From: Tanytarsus gracilentus
Lineage: Eukaryota > Arthropoda > Insecta > Diptera > Chironomidae
Assembly (NCBI GenBank): GCA_038502055.1
Contig: JAXRKN010000042.1
Location: 930,001 to 994,000 of the forward strand
DNA: 64,000 nucleotides
Direction of reading: 5' to 3'
The notes under the pieces were generated by a model that saw nothing but the letters and a program-made list of their open reading frames with translations, had not been told where the DNA came from and made no database searches. Below, piece by piece: positions 52,201 through 64,000 of the stretch. Every line of letters starts with the position of its first letter. Positions within the stretch are counted from its first letter, which is position 1. The position numbers were made by a program, and so were the translations under genes.

Positions 52201-55200
52201 GTCGTTGAAAAGCGAATCTCGGGTTTAAGATTTATGAGGTTTTTGTGAGTCTCTATGAAAAATATTTTGTAAAAAAGTAAAAACAGGCTGGAATTGAAAT
52301 TTTGTGGTAATTTTGGAGAAAAAAAATTACAAAAGATGGGCCTATATTTTTGTCAAATATTTTACATTAATTTAAGGATTCGAATCTAATTTTTCAAATT
52401 TTTTTGTTTACCTACAAAATTTTCTGTAATTTAGTTCGGGTTTTATTCTTCAAAATTAGTCCACAAAAATTCACTTTCCGTCCGGCTTTTTAAATTTATT
52501 TTTATGTATTTTATTTGGACAATTAAATTTAGAGTAGAGACCCGCGCCGCTGTGTAAGAAAGACATCACCTGAATATTCAACATTATAGTTTATGTCTCA
52601 TAAAAAAGTAAATTTATTCTACCCTCACTCGAGCAATATTTTTAAAAGGAAAACTTCTTCAACTGCTCAGGTGAAGTGTGTAGCAAAAACAAGGTGTTTA
52701 TGCCGATTCAAGAACAAAACGAAGGGAGAATCCAGCAAGTGTATTTTAATATTTAATATAGCCGAAATTATTACAAGCATTTCTTTTTCATGAGGGGAGC
52801 ATGGATTGAGTAAAATGCAGAACTCGAGCGACAAACAGGTGTAAATTTTAATTATTTCATACATATGTATGCCGCAATGTTGTACACACAGCTATTATTA
52901 TTGCCGTTGTTGCTTTCATTAATTTACCATTTAGTTGGAATTGGAGGCACACGAGAGAGATGTGTCGAGTGTCGTTTACAAATGTTCGCTAAACTTTTTT
53001 TGTTTTAGCGCGAAAAAAAATTTGAAAATTACCTATTAATTTTTTTTTCATTTAGTAGAGCAAAAAAGCGGAAGAAATAGTTTTGATATTTGAAAATGAA
53101 TTTTAGTATTCGAACCCAATTTTTCAACAATTTAAATTTTATTAAATTTTCAACTTCGAGAATATGCAATAAAAAAATTAAATATAAACTCCAAATATTT
53201 ATCTCATATTTAAAGTTTTCCACTCGACATATTTCTCATAGTCATCGAAACAACTCTAGAAAATGTTAAGACTTGTTCCTGCATCTGCAATTTCATCCTC
53301 AAACAGACGAATACATGCTGACATTGCCATCAACAGTATACTATGTTGTTGGCGATAGAAAACAAATGATTACTTGGGAAAAAAAATTGGTTGCTGAGAT
53401 GAAACTTATTGTATTCAACCTGGAGACAAATAGCCATAAAATTTATTTTCTATTCTTTTCCTATTATGAGGCCATTATTATTTCCGAATGTCCTTAAACA
53501 CACTGGCGCTCTACCTGTTGCCCCACACTCGACCGAGTGACTAATTTTTTTCTTCTCCTTTCTTCGAATTTAACATTTTTTTTTCTCTAATCCAAAGAGA
53601 CATGACTAGAAAATCTGGAGATTCAAATAAATTTTTTTGAAACTTCTCGTTCTGCCTTCTCCTCCTCGTTCGTCGTTGTGTGGTGTCACTTTTGCTTTAG
53701 AAACATCGTTAACTAGCTGATTTATGGACGGTCAAAAGGATCATCATCTCTGTTTGTTTGTTTTTTTATTACAAGAGCATAAGAGTTCTCTTTCTCTTGA
53801 GAAATTAATTTCAATTTTCATTCATTACTTGTTTCTTGGTATTCTCTTTCTGTTTCGTTGACTCTAAGGTGGCTACATGCTTATAATATTATTACCTCGC
53901 GCTATAATTTGGAGCATTCAGCATTTGAGAAATTTTGAAAAATTGGTGACACGGAATAATTTCAAATTAGTTTTAGATTTTATAAAATTTTTAATTTTTA
54001 AAAATTATTAATGAAAAGTTTCACTTTAAAGAAATAAAATTGTGCTAAAAGCTTAGAAATTTTTAAAATTAGAGGTTCGAATCCTTAAGTTAATTCTTCT
54101 ATATCAGGAATTCATACTATTTTATTTTTACTTTTAATATCAATTTTCGATGTCTTAAAATTAATTTTTTGTCCATGTCACCCCCTTCACCTGCTTCTCG
54201 ATACTAAAACAAACAGAGAAGAAAAATTATGCATAAAAAACTTTTTGTTTAACTGCTTTGAATAAATTTTTCTCTTCTCATCGCTAAAGGTTCATTTGAA
54301 ATTCTCGTTTGGTGTCTCCAAAAAAATATATAATTTTACATTTTTAAAAATTGGACGATGAAGCATGGAAAAAGAAGAAGAGGCCAACAACGTGAATTTC
54401 AACAAGAACAAGCACACGAGAGATCTCATAACGATCGTGTAGCTGATTTTCTCGGGCGCGCGGGAGAGTATATACGAGAGCTACTGAAAACATGAGATGA
54501 AATGAACATTTATCGCCAGACAGTGAATAAATTTCACATTGAATTAAAAAGCAGATAATATTCACGATATTGTGTGTGTTTTAAGGCAGAAGATACAAAT
54601 TGGAAGCATTTAACAGCAATATCTGCATTTATTGCATTCGCGATCATAAGGAATGAGTTTTAATGAGAAAAATTCACTTTTATCGTGTGTGTACTGATGG
54701 CGATGATAACACAGGTTGTTTGGACAGATTTTTATAGTTCTACGATTAAAGTTTCGATGAGCTAATGTTAATCGCTTAATTTATTGAGGTTAGTGAGAAA
54801 ATTTAATTTTTAATTAATTTTAAACGGCTTTGAAGAGAATTTAAATTAATTTATTTTTAACAGTTTTTATATTTTCAAATTTTAAAAACCGTTAAATTAT
54901 AAATTTAAATTTCAAAGAACCGTTAAATCAAATTTCATCGACAAAGTTAGTGATTTCGACATGCACATGCACAACAGTCAACAGCCAAATAAAAGTTCAT
55001 CGATCGGACAAAGAAGATTTATTAGTGCTTCCAAAAAGAGTTTGGTTAATTTTTTTATAAGAAAAAGACACGTTGTGATTTATGGAAATTAAATAAAGCG
55101 GAAAAGAAACTAAAAAATTAATTAAATTAAAAATCGATGTGAAATAAAAAATAATAAAGGAACGGTGAGATAAATTTGAGCTTCTTGAGGAACATCGCAG

Positions 55201-58200
55201 AACCCTTCCTTTTTCCCACTAACTCTTTCTCTCTCTCCCGAATGACTAGCACCATCCACATAAATATTAAATGACTTATAATAAATTTCTGGGCGTTGAG
55301 GTTATCGAGAGAGACGGTCCACATAAATAATATTCACCACTTGCCCTATTAGAGCTCCCATAGACTCGATCATAAATTTAAAAGAAACTATGAAGGGAAG
55401 AAGAATTTCTGTGAGAATTTTCTATAAAATTTCAGGTAAACTCGAAAAAGTTTTTCTAAAACTGTCACTCGACGACAAAAAATATATTTTTTTCTCTCCC
55501 AGCAGCAGCGAAATTTTTATTTCTTTCGTTTCTCATTTTCGTTCATTGTTGTTGCTGGTCAGACACACAAGCATAAGACTTAAGACATTGTGTTATGGTC
55601 GAGAACAATTTAATTAGAAAAGAAATGAGACGAAAAAGGTTGACTGAGAAAAAGTTATGGAAAGATAAATTTTTTGTGACACTTTTAATGAATTTCCTTT
55701 CAAAATTTTTTTGACCGTTAAAACTTTAATATTTTTAAAATATTAAACACCTTCTTCTCTTCAATTTTAAAGTCTCGCCGCTAATTAATAAAAATTTCAT
55801 TTGATGAAAATCACGTTTTGTTGTTAAACATTCGTGTTAAAGTGTCATCATTGAGGCAAAATTCATACACAAAACAAATTCGTGCTCAAGCCGCAAAAAA
55901 ATTGCTTTAATGAAAGAAAATTTTGTTCAAGGTCTTTCTCCTCGACGATAACACGAGAGAATTGATGACGATGAGCAGTGTGTGTGAGAGAGAAAAGAAA
56001 GAATTGTGGGAATTGATTCAATTAGCGATAAATATTAGATGCACATCATCAATAAACGTGCTAAAGGTGCGAACTTGTATCATGGAAATTTAAAATTGCT
56101 ATTTTTTAACCTTCGCTGCGTTCGCAGGCAATTGTTTCGGACATGAGAGTTTGGAGTAATTAAAAGCTATAAATTTTCAAGTGTGAAATCAATTAATTAC
56201 AAAACTTGATACTGAACTAATTTTTTTGAAGTAAGGCCAAGAACACGGACGAAGACTTGAAAATTTTAAAATGGATTTTTTAATTTTGAAAATTTAAGTT
56301 GTTTTAAAATTTAAAATTCACTAAATTTTTCATCATAAAGTTCAAATGTCCAAAACGGAAATAAGCGATGAAAGTTTTCGATAGTTTTTTTGGGGTCCAA
56401 TTATCACCGCTTTCGCGTATGTGTAACAATGGAAAAATGACCCCAACACACATTGTTCCGCTTCTCTCTCGCATCAGCTTTTCGCTATTTTTCCAACTAA
56501 TTGTATGCTAAATAAAGCATACACGTTTGCATTCTTAATTTATTCATTGGAAAATATCTTTTTTTTTATTAGAATTTTAATTTTATTTATTGTATCTTCT
56601 AAATGAGCTTAATGTTGTATTGTGTTGTCGGTTAAGGGAATATTTTATATATGCAACATTACGTAATGGATGTTGATGATGATGATGGTCATTGAATGAG
56701 GAGAGAGAGAGAAAAAAATAATTTCAATAGACATCGTCGTGTGTGTGTGAGGTAAAATTTGCATATATGCGAAGTGAATATCATTGATCCACATCTCCAT
56801 CAACATTATGTAGCGAATTCATCTTTTTAACGCTTCGCTTCAGCGTGGAACGATTGAAAATTGATTTTAATCAACCTTTATGTGAAGAAGCAATAAAACA
56901 TAAAGAATCGAGTTAAAGTGTGCAGCGACAATAAAAAGAAAAATATTTTTAATAACTTGCTGACACAAAAATAAATCAAAAAAAGTATGAAAAAGATTAA
57001 AAGCGAGATTTATCGACATGAGAGAGAAGAAAAGTGAAACAATTGAAAAATAAAATTTCGTGTGTATGCGCATTTAAGTGTACATAAATAATTAGTTATG
57101 AGAAAAAGTTCACACGGAAGTCGTCAAAGGTCTAAACTCGCCTATTTTATTACTCTTTAAATGCTATATCGATAACAGTGGAAAATTCATGCTATAGTGC
57201 AAAGTAATTTTAACGGATTTTTCAAATTTGAATTTTATGACCTTTAAAAATGACAAATTTTACACCCTTTGAAATATTGTTTTAATGTTTAAAATACGTT
57301 ACTTTATTTTAATAATTTCTCACCCCTTGAAATCAAGTCACCCACTTCTAACTTGAGCATGTTGAAAAATCAAAACACAAAACAAACAACCCAAAGTTAT
57401 GACTTAAACTATTTATGACCCTAAAGCCGAGATATTTTCAAACTGATAACCTCACATCGGCATGAAACGCGAAAATCATGGAAATTTTCTAATATGAAAA
57501 ATTTGGTCGTTGAAATGGCATTGACCACCCTCCATCGCCTGCCGCTCTTAACCCACCCGCGGCGTGAATAAATGAAAAATCTTTAGTTATCAGGCGATAT
57601 AAGCAGAGAAAAGTTAGTTTGTTAGTTACCACATTTCCTCAACACACTTAAGCTCTATTTTCCCGTCGCGAATGAGAGAGGTTAGCACACCAGCGAAAGA
57701 GTAATTAAAAAATATCAGGAAGGGGAGGTCGGATAGAACGATAAAAAATAATAGAACAATAAAGTATATAAAGAGAAAAAAAAGTAACGCAAAATTAACG
57801 TAACATAAAATGATAGATTGTGGCGTAAAATAAGTTAAAACTCTCTTTTTTCTGTGTTGAGAGAGTGGAAAAAAGAAATAATAATGAAAATTAAAAACAG
57901 AAATTAAAATATTTTTTGATGGTTGTTTTGCAATCGTGGAAAATTTGTTGCTCAGATTTTGAGCAAATATAAAATTTAAATTTTTAAAGTCCGTTAAGTC
58001 ACTTTTGCAAAACAACCTTCAAAGTTAACAAAAATTTCCCCACACCGTGTCTCAATCTTACCAGCACTTGTTCTCGCTTTTGTGCGTTGCGGTTTATGAT
58101 TCGATGATGGACTATTGTTATTCATCGTCGATGAGCGTAAATTTGATTGAAATACACTGTTTGTCGATTGCGGATAGCCGAGATAGCTATTCTCATAAGC

Positions 58201-58871
58201 ACCATATGAAGCGGCCGCTGCCGCAGCCTGATGCGAGGTGGCCGAGTCAAAGAGACTGCCGTTCAACTGATGATGGTGTGCAGTCGCTGATGTTGTATTG
58301 CTTCCATTATTGTTATTATTATTATTATTGTTATGTACGGACGAATGATTATTTAAATTTTGACTATTTGAATTTTGACTATTGCTAGTACTCTGCGATT
58401 GGCTGTGCGTACCTTCACGTTGTTTTGGCGCTTGCTGTTGCGATTGAGCATTGGAGCTTCCACTGCCGCCACCGCTCCCCGACAGGCACGGCTTCACGTC
58501 GAGACCACAACTTGAGCTAGTATCAGTTCCATTTAATTGGCTATTTGCGGATTGTGATTGAGCTTGATGCATAAAAACATTTACAGCGGCTTGATAGTCG
58601 GTCGGACCGGTTTGTACTGAGTCAGGTGTTGAATCTTTCGGTGGCGTTGGAGGGAAGGAAAAGAGATGTTGTCCACTACTACTCTGACTATTCTGTATCT
58701 GGCCAACTAATTTGCTATCTTGCGGATCCTGAGGACATGCGAATGGTGAACCCCATGCACTACCCGATGACAGTGGTTTTGGTGGATCGCTCAACGACCA
58801 TGGCAGTGGTGCATGAAAATGTGGTCGACAAACTTGCGGCGTTGAAACATGTGACGAGGGCATTCGCGATG
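31234..58871 (-). CDS. grn: GATA zinc-finger transcription factor, Grain-like (GATA1/2/3 class); 494 aa visible, 5' coding exon missing
   Basis: Visible exons on minus: 58871-58062, 51309-51258, 51164-51071, 37359-37216, 32661-32484, 32407-32226, 31260-31234. The first visible exon opens in mid-codon after a good pyrimidine-rich acceptor and carries QVCRPHFH and FSFPPTPPKDSTPDS, hallmarks of GATA1/2/3 N-termini, plus Gln/Asn/Ser tracts. N-finger: CVNCGATSTPLWRR, then DGTGHYLCNACGLYYKMNG, split by a 93-nt intron. C-finger: CANCKTTTTTLWRRNQSG with CNACGLYYKLHN, then basic tail VNRPLTMKKEGIQTRNRK. The C-terminus is GAWRSEYT-stop. In Drosophila grain acts in organ shaping and motor axon guidance. 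The paralogues pannier and serpent are less likely given the N-terminal motifs and the tail after KSKKKKG. The Met at 58863 is probably internal. Confidence 0.92.
31321..32101 (+). mobile_element. hAT-type DNA transposon remnant (781 bp) in a grain intron
   Basis: The ends are TAGAGTTTCT at the left and AGAAACTCTA at the right, a perfect 10-bp terminal inverted repeat of hAT type. The flanks carry an identical 8-bp duplication TGAGTAAC (31313-31320 and 32102-32109), the hallmark target size of hAT elements. Just inside both ends are G+C-rich palindromic blocks (GGGGATCCCCGGGGATCCCC at left, CCCCGGGGACCCCG at right). The interior keeps the 3' end of a transposase on the plus strand, opposite to grain. 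Confidence 0.88.
31708..31905 (+). pseudogene. hAT transposase C-terminal dimerisation fragment
   Basis: About 65 residues containing IQATSVTSERAFSEAGDIIT and IRMSDHNLHCIMFLKNYF, matching the conserved hAT C-terminal (dimerisation) domain pattern with S/T-SERxFSxAG. The catalytic core and zinc-finger BED region are absent, so the element cannot mobilise itself. The reading frame to the stop at 31905 is intact, suggesting a fairly recent internal deletion or insertion. Confidence 0.82.
32662..37215. other. grain intron inside the C-finger region (4.6 kb)
   Basis: Separates ...GLYYKLHN from VNRPLTMKK... No other gene is seen. It contains AT-rich stretches bounded by TTTAACGG and CCGTTAAA at about 33025-33205 and 33985-34055, and a B-box-like word at 35154. 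The intron may hold cis-regulatory DNA, but no site cluster could be claimed by eye. Confidence 0.6.
37360..51070. other. grain intron between the two zinc fingers (13.7 kb)
   Basis: Non-coding on both strands as far as I can see. It holds several CCGTTAAA-type motifs (near 40822, 42685, 45674, 46731 and 48314), TTGAGCAACTG repeats (39532-39590), B-box-like words (50955) and a more G+C-rich hairpin segment near 41.66 kb. Confidence 0.6.
51310..58061. other. grain intron upstream of the N-finger (6.8 kb)
   Basis: Non-coding. It holds B-box-like words at 52377, 53107 and 54074, and CCGTTAAA/TTTAACGG motifs near 54889, 54920, 55713, 57211 and 57991. The open frame at 57626-58015 (minus) runs through the splice donor and is intron. 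Confidence 0.6.
58308..58335 (-). repeat. AAT/AAC (polyasparagine) tract in the grain coding sequence
   Basis: Nine consecutive asparagine codons within the low-complexity N-terminal region of the GATA protein (HNNN...NGSN). Likely length-polymorphic. Confidence 0.85.
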
Positions 58872-61800
58872 CTGCAAAGAGAGAAGAAAATGAAAAATTG
58901 AGTAAAATTATTGTTTATTGTGCATATGCCACATGTTGTATGCAGCCTGGTAGAGACGGAAATTTATTGATCGGTTGCAGCAATAAAATCAATCGCTTCG
59001 GCATCCGAATCCAAAAGCCGCCAAGAGTACAAATTTTTTCTTATCAAAGGGTTGACATTTGATTATTTGAATTTTAAGCAATTTAAACAAATTGTTGCTC
59101 CGTTTAAATTTTTAACTTTTTAAGGCGTAAAATTAATTTTTTAAATTCAAATCTCTAAATGCCGTCACATTGATAATTTTGAATTATCATTCATTATTTT
59201 TCAAACTACTACAGGGTGTATAATCATATTTTTCTTTATGTTCCGCACAATAACAGTCTTTTTGGTCTAACTGCAGCCCGAGAGAGACAGCGAGGTGAAA
59301 TTATAAAATATCGTTGTTGTTGGCGAAAAGAATTTTCCTTCGCATATCCCCGAAAAAAACACAGATTTTATGCAAGAACAAGCCGAGCCCATGAACATAC
59401 ATCACATTAGTGCCTAGAGCACATTTTACAAATCTCTTGTTGCCTCTCGTTCTCGCATTGCAATTGGAGGCAGTGCTTTTTTCGCAGCGTATAAGGCATG
59501 AAAATTTATGGATTTTTCACTCACGTGAGACTGGAAATATTTGACAATAAAACATTTAATAAAAACAAAGTAGAATTAAGTCTAAGAAAAATTGCCGTGG
59601 TTTTAAAAACAAGTTCTTTTATTCTTCGAGTGGAATTCTTGCGGTCAAGGAATGAAAACTTTAGTGAGAATTTTTTAAAATTTAAAATAGTTAAAGCGCT
59701 TTAAAAATTCAAAATTTATAAATCCGTTAAAGTTTTCACATCCCTCGAGTTAGTTCCATCAAGACACACTTGCATTGTTGCTGAGATGTGTTATTAAAAT
59801 GTATTTCTTATATCGCAAAAATCTCATCGTTCGTAACTTAGCAAGCGCAAGCAAGTTGTGTAGATTTCAATGAACATCACCAGCAATTCAAACGGCGATG
59901 CGATTTACGATCAATCTAGGCATTATGTACATGAACGGATCATCGTCGTGGTGGCTTTAAATTGTTTTTATTTTATTTCTGTATAGATTGTCATAATTCC
60001 CATGTATGTGCGGTGATTGCATTAACCAGGTGTCTCATTCACTTGTGCTTGCAATTCTCCGCACTAAAAGTTCAACGACATTCTTGAGTGATGCATAAGA
60101 AGGAGCGCAAGAGGGTCCAATTATGTGTGTAACATTAAAGAAGAAGAACCGTATCAGTTCGTGTCATAAATTTCGTTATTCATCCCAACTACTTTCGGCA
60201 ATCGATCACATCTCGAGTGTATGAATGATGGATTTTCGATCGGTGGAATTTTGATGTTGATGCAACTGAAAATTATTAATATAATAATGATAATAACGAT
60301 ATAATAACACATTTTGAACGGTGCAACGGGTGAGGGCATGAATCTGGATGTTCTGGATTATAAATCTCCTATTTACTGCCACAAGTAAAATAACACTCCA
60401 AAGCGACGGATATGATATGAGCGGGGAGAAGTAGCTGTGAGTGATTTATGGATACAAACTACACTTTTTTTACTTGATTGTACTTGTTGGAGAGAAAATG
60501 GACATGATTGAGGAGTTTTTTGTAAAAAATGTAAAAGACAAAATTGAGCAATATTTTGAGCAACTGAGAGAAGTTTTTTTAAATTTGAGCAAGTTATAGA
60601 AATTTAATTGAGCAACTTTGATGTATTTTTCCTTTCATTTGTTACAAAAATTCCCTCGCCAGCTTCTCATGTTCATCAGCTTGCTTTACATTCGTTGTAA
60701 TCATCTCTCGCTCTTTTCTCCTTCTTTACGCGCTTTAAAAAAATTACATTTAATTGAAATATTAAACCCACAATAAACAATGCATTCGTGGACTTTTTAT
60801 GTATATCCACATCCACTGCATAGAAGCATAATCATCATGAGATGAATCTCCTTAGATATCTTAATTATCTCAACCCGCAGCAGCATATGATTTCGGGATT
60901 TCCGATATTATCATTATTATTTGATTTGAAAATTACTATTCACTGGCTTGAACGTGTTCCTTATAGCTTCAACTGCTACTCGACTCACAACTTCACATAA
61001 ATAAAATATGTGATCGCGATAAAGCCCCGGCAATTGTAATCTGGACTGGAAAATCTTTTACTCTCTTTTTTTCTCGTTTGAAACATGTGCGAGCATTTTG
61101 AGATTTGAATTTCTCGCAAACATCAAAAGAATTTTATTTGTATGGATTATTTTTCAATGATCGCCCTTGACTATCCATATGCATGTTGTTGCTGCCGAAA
61201 ATTGCTTTTTCCTTTTTTTTCTCCGGCGTACACAACCAAAACTCACACAATTATGTATTCAATTAATCAATTTGTCCATGGCAGAAGATAACTCAAATTA
61301 TTTGATTTTTGGAGCTTTTTCTTTTCTTATCTTCATCACGGCCGTTCACAATGGGAGCGATTTGAGGCCGAAGTGAGAGGAAGGGAAAAAAGTGGAGATT
61401 TAATTTCGATAATTATGGTGTTGTATTATCGCGCCCGAGAAAAAGAGAATGAACTTACTGTTGTTTGGGATTTTCACATCACCAATTCATTGACCGACAC
61501 ACTAGAGTTGAATTGGGAGAGGATACGAGAGAAATTGATTCAATTTTGTAACGTCATTGAGGTAATTTTAGTTTAAAGGTGTGAAGTTGTTTTGTGATAA
61601 AATTGAGGAAATTATAGATTGAGATCTTTAAAGAGATTTGACTTACGGTTAAAATTTTAATTTATTTCATCCGTTAATTAATTTAAAAAAATTCAAATAA
61701 ATACGTTACATTGAAAAATTCAAATAAATCCGTTAAAAATCTCCACATGACTTCCTCACAACTCCACCTTTCAATTACATCCCAATATGATCTCGTAAAG

Positions 61801-64000
61801 AAACAATTTTCATGCGCACGATAACTGTTGATAATTTCATTGGCGAAACAGAGTTGCAACTTTAAACAATAACAGAGGCAGTTCTTGCAATCATTCCATG
61901 GAGTCTCAAACTATAAATTAACTTTCGCAATTGGCAAAGGCAAATAATATGCTGCTGCACTCGTCCAACGATAAATGTAATTATGATAATTTTAATGAGT
62001 TAAACACATCTTAATTTGGTATCTTTGTCCCTGCGCCTCACCATAGGTATATACGCGAGCGTATACAAAGTAAATTGTTCAGATGTTCTTGATCAGATTC
62101 CTCAACGCCGGCACCTCTTTTACCTCTCTCTCTTTCTCTTCTACAATTCACACCTTCTTATCAGATGAATTGTTGTATATTAATAATTCTCGAGCCTCCT
62201 TTTTGTCTACCCCGACAGTATAACTTACATCTGCCATGTCGTGCGCATCTCAATTTGCACACACCACATTTTATGAATGTATATATGCATAAAATCAGCG
62301 AGCCGCGACTCGAAATTTATTTAATGCAACTATTTTTTTTCGTCTCTAATTGTTAGCACTCGACAAGACTCACAGCGACAGCTGGATCTAGTTTTCGGCC
62401 ATTTTTTATAATGAAATTCATAGGAGGAAGAGAAGATAACATCGCATTGCTTTTAATTCTTTTCTTTCGCTGTCAGACACAATGGAAGAGTGCAGTTAGG
62501 GATAAAAGAGGGGTATTTTTTTATAACGACCATATGTTGTGTCACAACGTGTATGTATATATGCAAAGGTAGCTCGAAAACACTTTCATTAACTCTTTTT
62601 TCATTCAATGGCAGAAAATGCGACTTTTTACTACCATTAGGAATCCATTTAAATTTAACGACTTTTTATGATTTAAATTTAGAGAAATTAAGATTTAACG
62701 GTTTTTTAAAATTTAAGATTTAACGATAATTAAAATTTTGAATTACCAAAATTCAATTTTTGGCCATTAAATTATTTTTCCGACCCACTCAATCATTCAT
62801 ATTTAAATAAATTTTTCACTAATGGCAGAAGTCCCTTAAAAAATCATCACAAACACACCCAATATCTACTTTTCATACACACAGTCGCATTAGGGTCGAC
62901 CACTAATCTGATTTCGATCAAGTAGAGTGTGAGAGGGGATTGACAGCTTCAAATGTATAAAATTCAATTTTGTTTTTATTTCAATTCCATTCGAGAAGAT
63001 TTATGAACTCGACGCAGCTCAAAAAAGGTGCAAAAGCTGCAATATTCGAAATTCTTGTGCACACATTCGGAGAGGCGATGATAAAATCGTGATAAAAAAA
63101 TTCAACTGTTATCGCATTTCAACAGTGCGCGCAGAGAGTTAGAGGAGAGACAATTACTGGAATGTCTTTTGTTTGATACTGCCAGCAAGGGCAGTCTTTT
63201 TTGTATTTTAGATTTTTAAAAATATTTCTGGATTTTTTTATATTTTTTTAATTAAAAATTTATAAAATGACAAATTTTTAAAACTCTCCAACCCTTGGAT
63301 GTATTTTTGAAAGTCCTCACCAAGAGGTGCTGAAACAAATTCTCGAAATATAAGAGAGAAAAAAATTTTATCATGTAGTTTTTCGTTACGCCGTGGATCA
63401 TTGCGTTTTCATGTTTCTCTTATGCTGCAAATTGTGAAAACAACATCGAGAACAGCATAACATTCATAAAATATGTGTTAAAATATCTCGCAAAGAGAAA
63501 AACTTGACGCCTTGACTTGTTGCGAACGACACTGGAAGTCTCTGTTTATTTCTTGCTTTTGTGTGTCTTTTTTCTCTTCCTTCAACATCTCTTGCTTGCC
63601 TCGCATTCGCTGCAAAAATATCATAATTTATCTGATGTGTGTTTACTTTTTTGTTTTATTGGCAAACTTTAGCACCTTACAACAAATGAAAAATCTGCAG
63701 CGTTCGAATCTCTTTCGCGTGTTGCTTAAAAAATGAGAGAAAATTGTTGACGGCCGAGTTTTTGTGCTAATTACTATTTTTCGTCCTAACGGGTTAATTT
63801 GAAAAAAATAGTTTGAAGCAAAAATTAGCGATGCAAAAAAATATTAATTAGTGAAGCGAAACATAAAAGTTAACGACGCAAAATGTCAAAACTGAAGCAG
63901 ATAAAAATAAAAAGTGGAAAAATCTGAAGCGAAAAGTTTTGAAAGCTTTTATGCTAATTCACTGCCACAAATTAATAGCGTACTCTCTCCATGCTCGTTA
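58872..64000. other. Sequence upstream of the first visible grain exon (intron, continuing off the window)
   Basis: The acceptor at 58872-58873 implies an upstream exon encoding the N-terminus. I looked for one and found no minus-strand frame resembling a GATA N-terminus, so it is probably beyond 64000. The stretch is AT-rich with CCGTTAAA motifs (59722, 61670, 61730), TTGAGCAACTG copies (60556, 60608) and no other gene. Confidence 0.5.

Noticed and set aside
57626..58015. 129-codon minus-strand frame next to the grain exon
   Set aside because: It lies past the splice donor at 58061-58060, is Phe/Ile/Leu-rich as expected of AT-rich intron sequence, and matches no family.

Overview
The window is eukaryotic nuclear DNA, most likely from an insect and plausibly a nematoceran fly (midge-like). 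The evidence is AT-rich sequence, housekeeping genes with 50-60 nt GT-AG introns, recognisable insect-type orthologues (Mask, Grain) and dense gene packing next to one developmental locus with introns of many kilobases. The species cannot be fixed from the sequence alone. All gene models below were built by hand from reading frame, splice sites and protein family knowledge.

Layout: (1) 1-8.1 kb, plus strand: the 3' two thirds of mask (second ankyrin block, KH domain, Gln/Asn/Ser-rich tail) with a ~1 kb 3'UTR. (2) 8.2-12.0 kb: a Foldback-like repeat island. Long inverted arms made of a short 'GTTGCCATACAAAAT' type tandem unit enclose two copies of a second element arranged as a palindrome. (3) 12.6-23.1 kb: a compact cluster of five housekeeping genes: Nap1 (-), RpA-70 (+), dynactin p62/DCTN4 (-), proteasome Rpn1 (-) and Arl8 (+). 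They share short divergent promoters or nearly overlapping 3' ends. (4) 23.1-31.2 kb: about 8 kb without a convincing gene, lying between two convergent genes. (5) 31.2-64 kb: a GATA1/2/3-class gene, very probably the orthologue of grain, on the minus strand. Its seven visible coding exons spread over 27.6 kb and the first coding exon was not found, so the gene likely continues beyond 64 kb.

The five housekeeping proteins act in unrelated core processes: histone chaperoning, ssDNA binding, dynein/dynactin transport, the proteasome base and lysosome positioning. Their clustering looks like ordinary compact-genome packing. The grain locus is the opposite: little coding sequence and long introns likely to hold regulatory DNA.

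The observations most worth a second look are: an almost intact 781-bp hAT-type element in a grain intron with a perfect 8-bp target duplication; the nested Foldback-like island; a family of AT-rich stretches bounded by TTTAACGG/CCGTTAAA that recurs through 30-63 kb; scattered copies of a tRNA B-box-like word; and a lone C2H2-finger mini-ORF in the gene-poor gap. I did not find a clear new multi-gene system.
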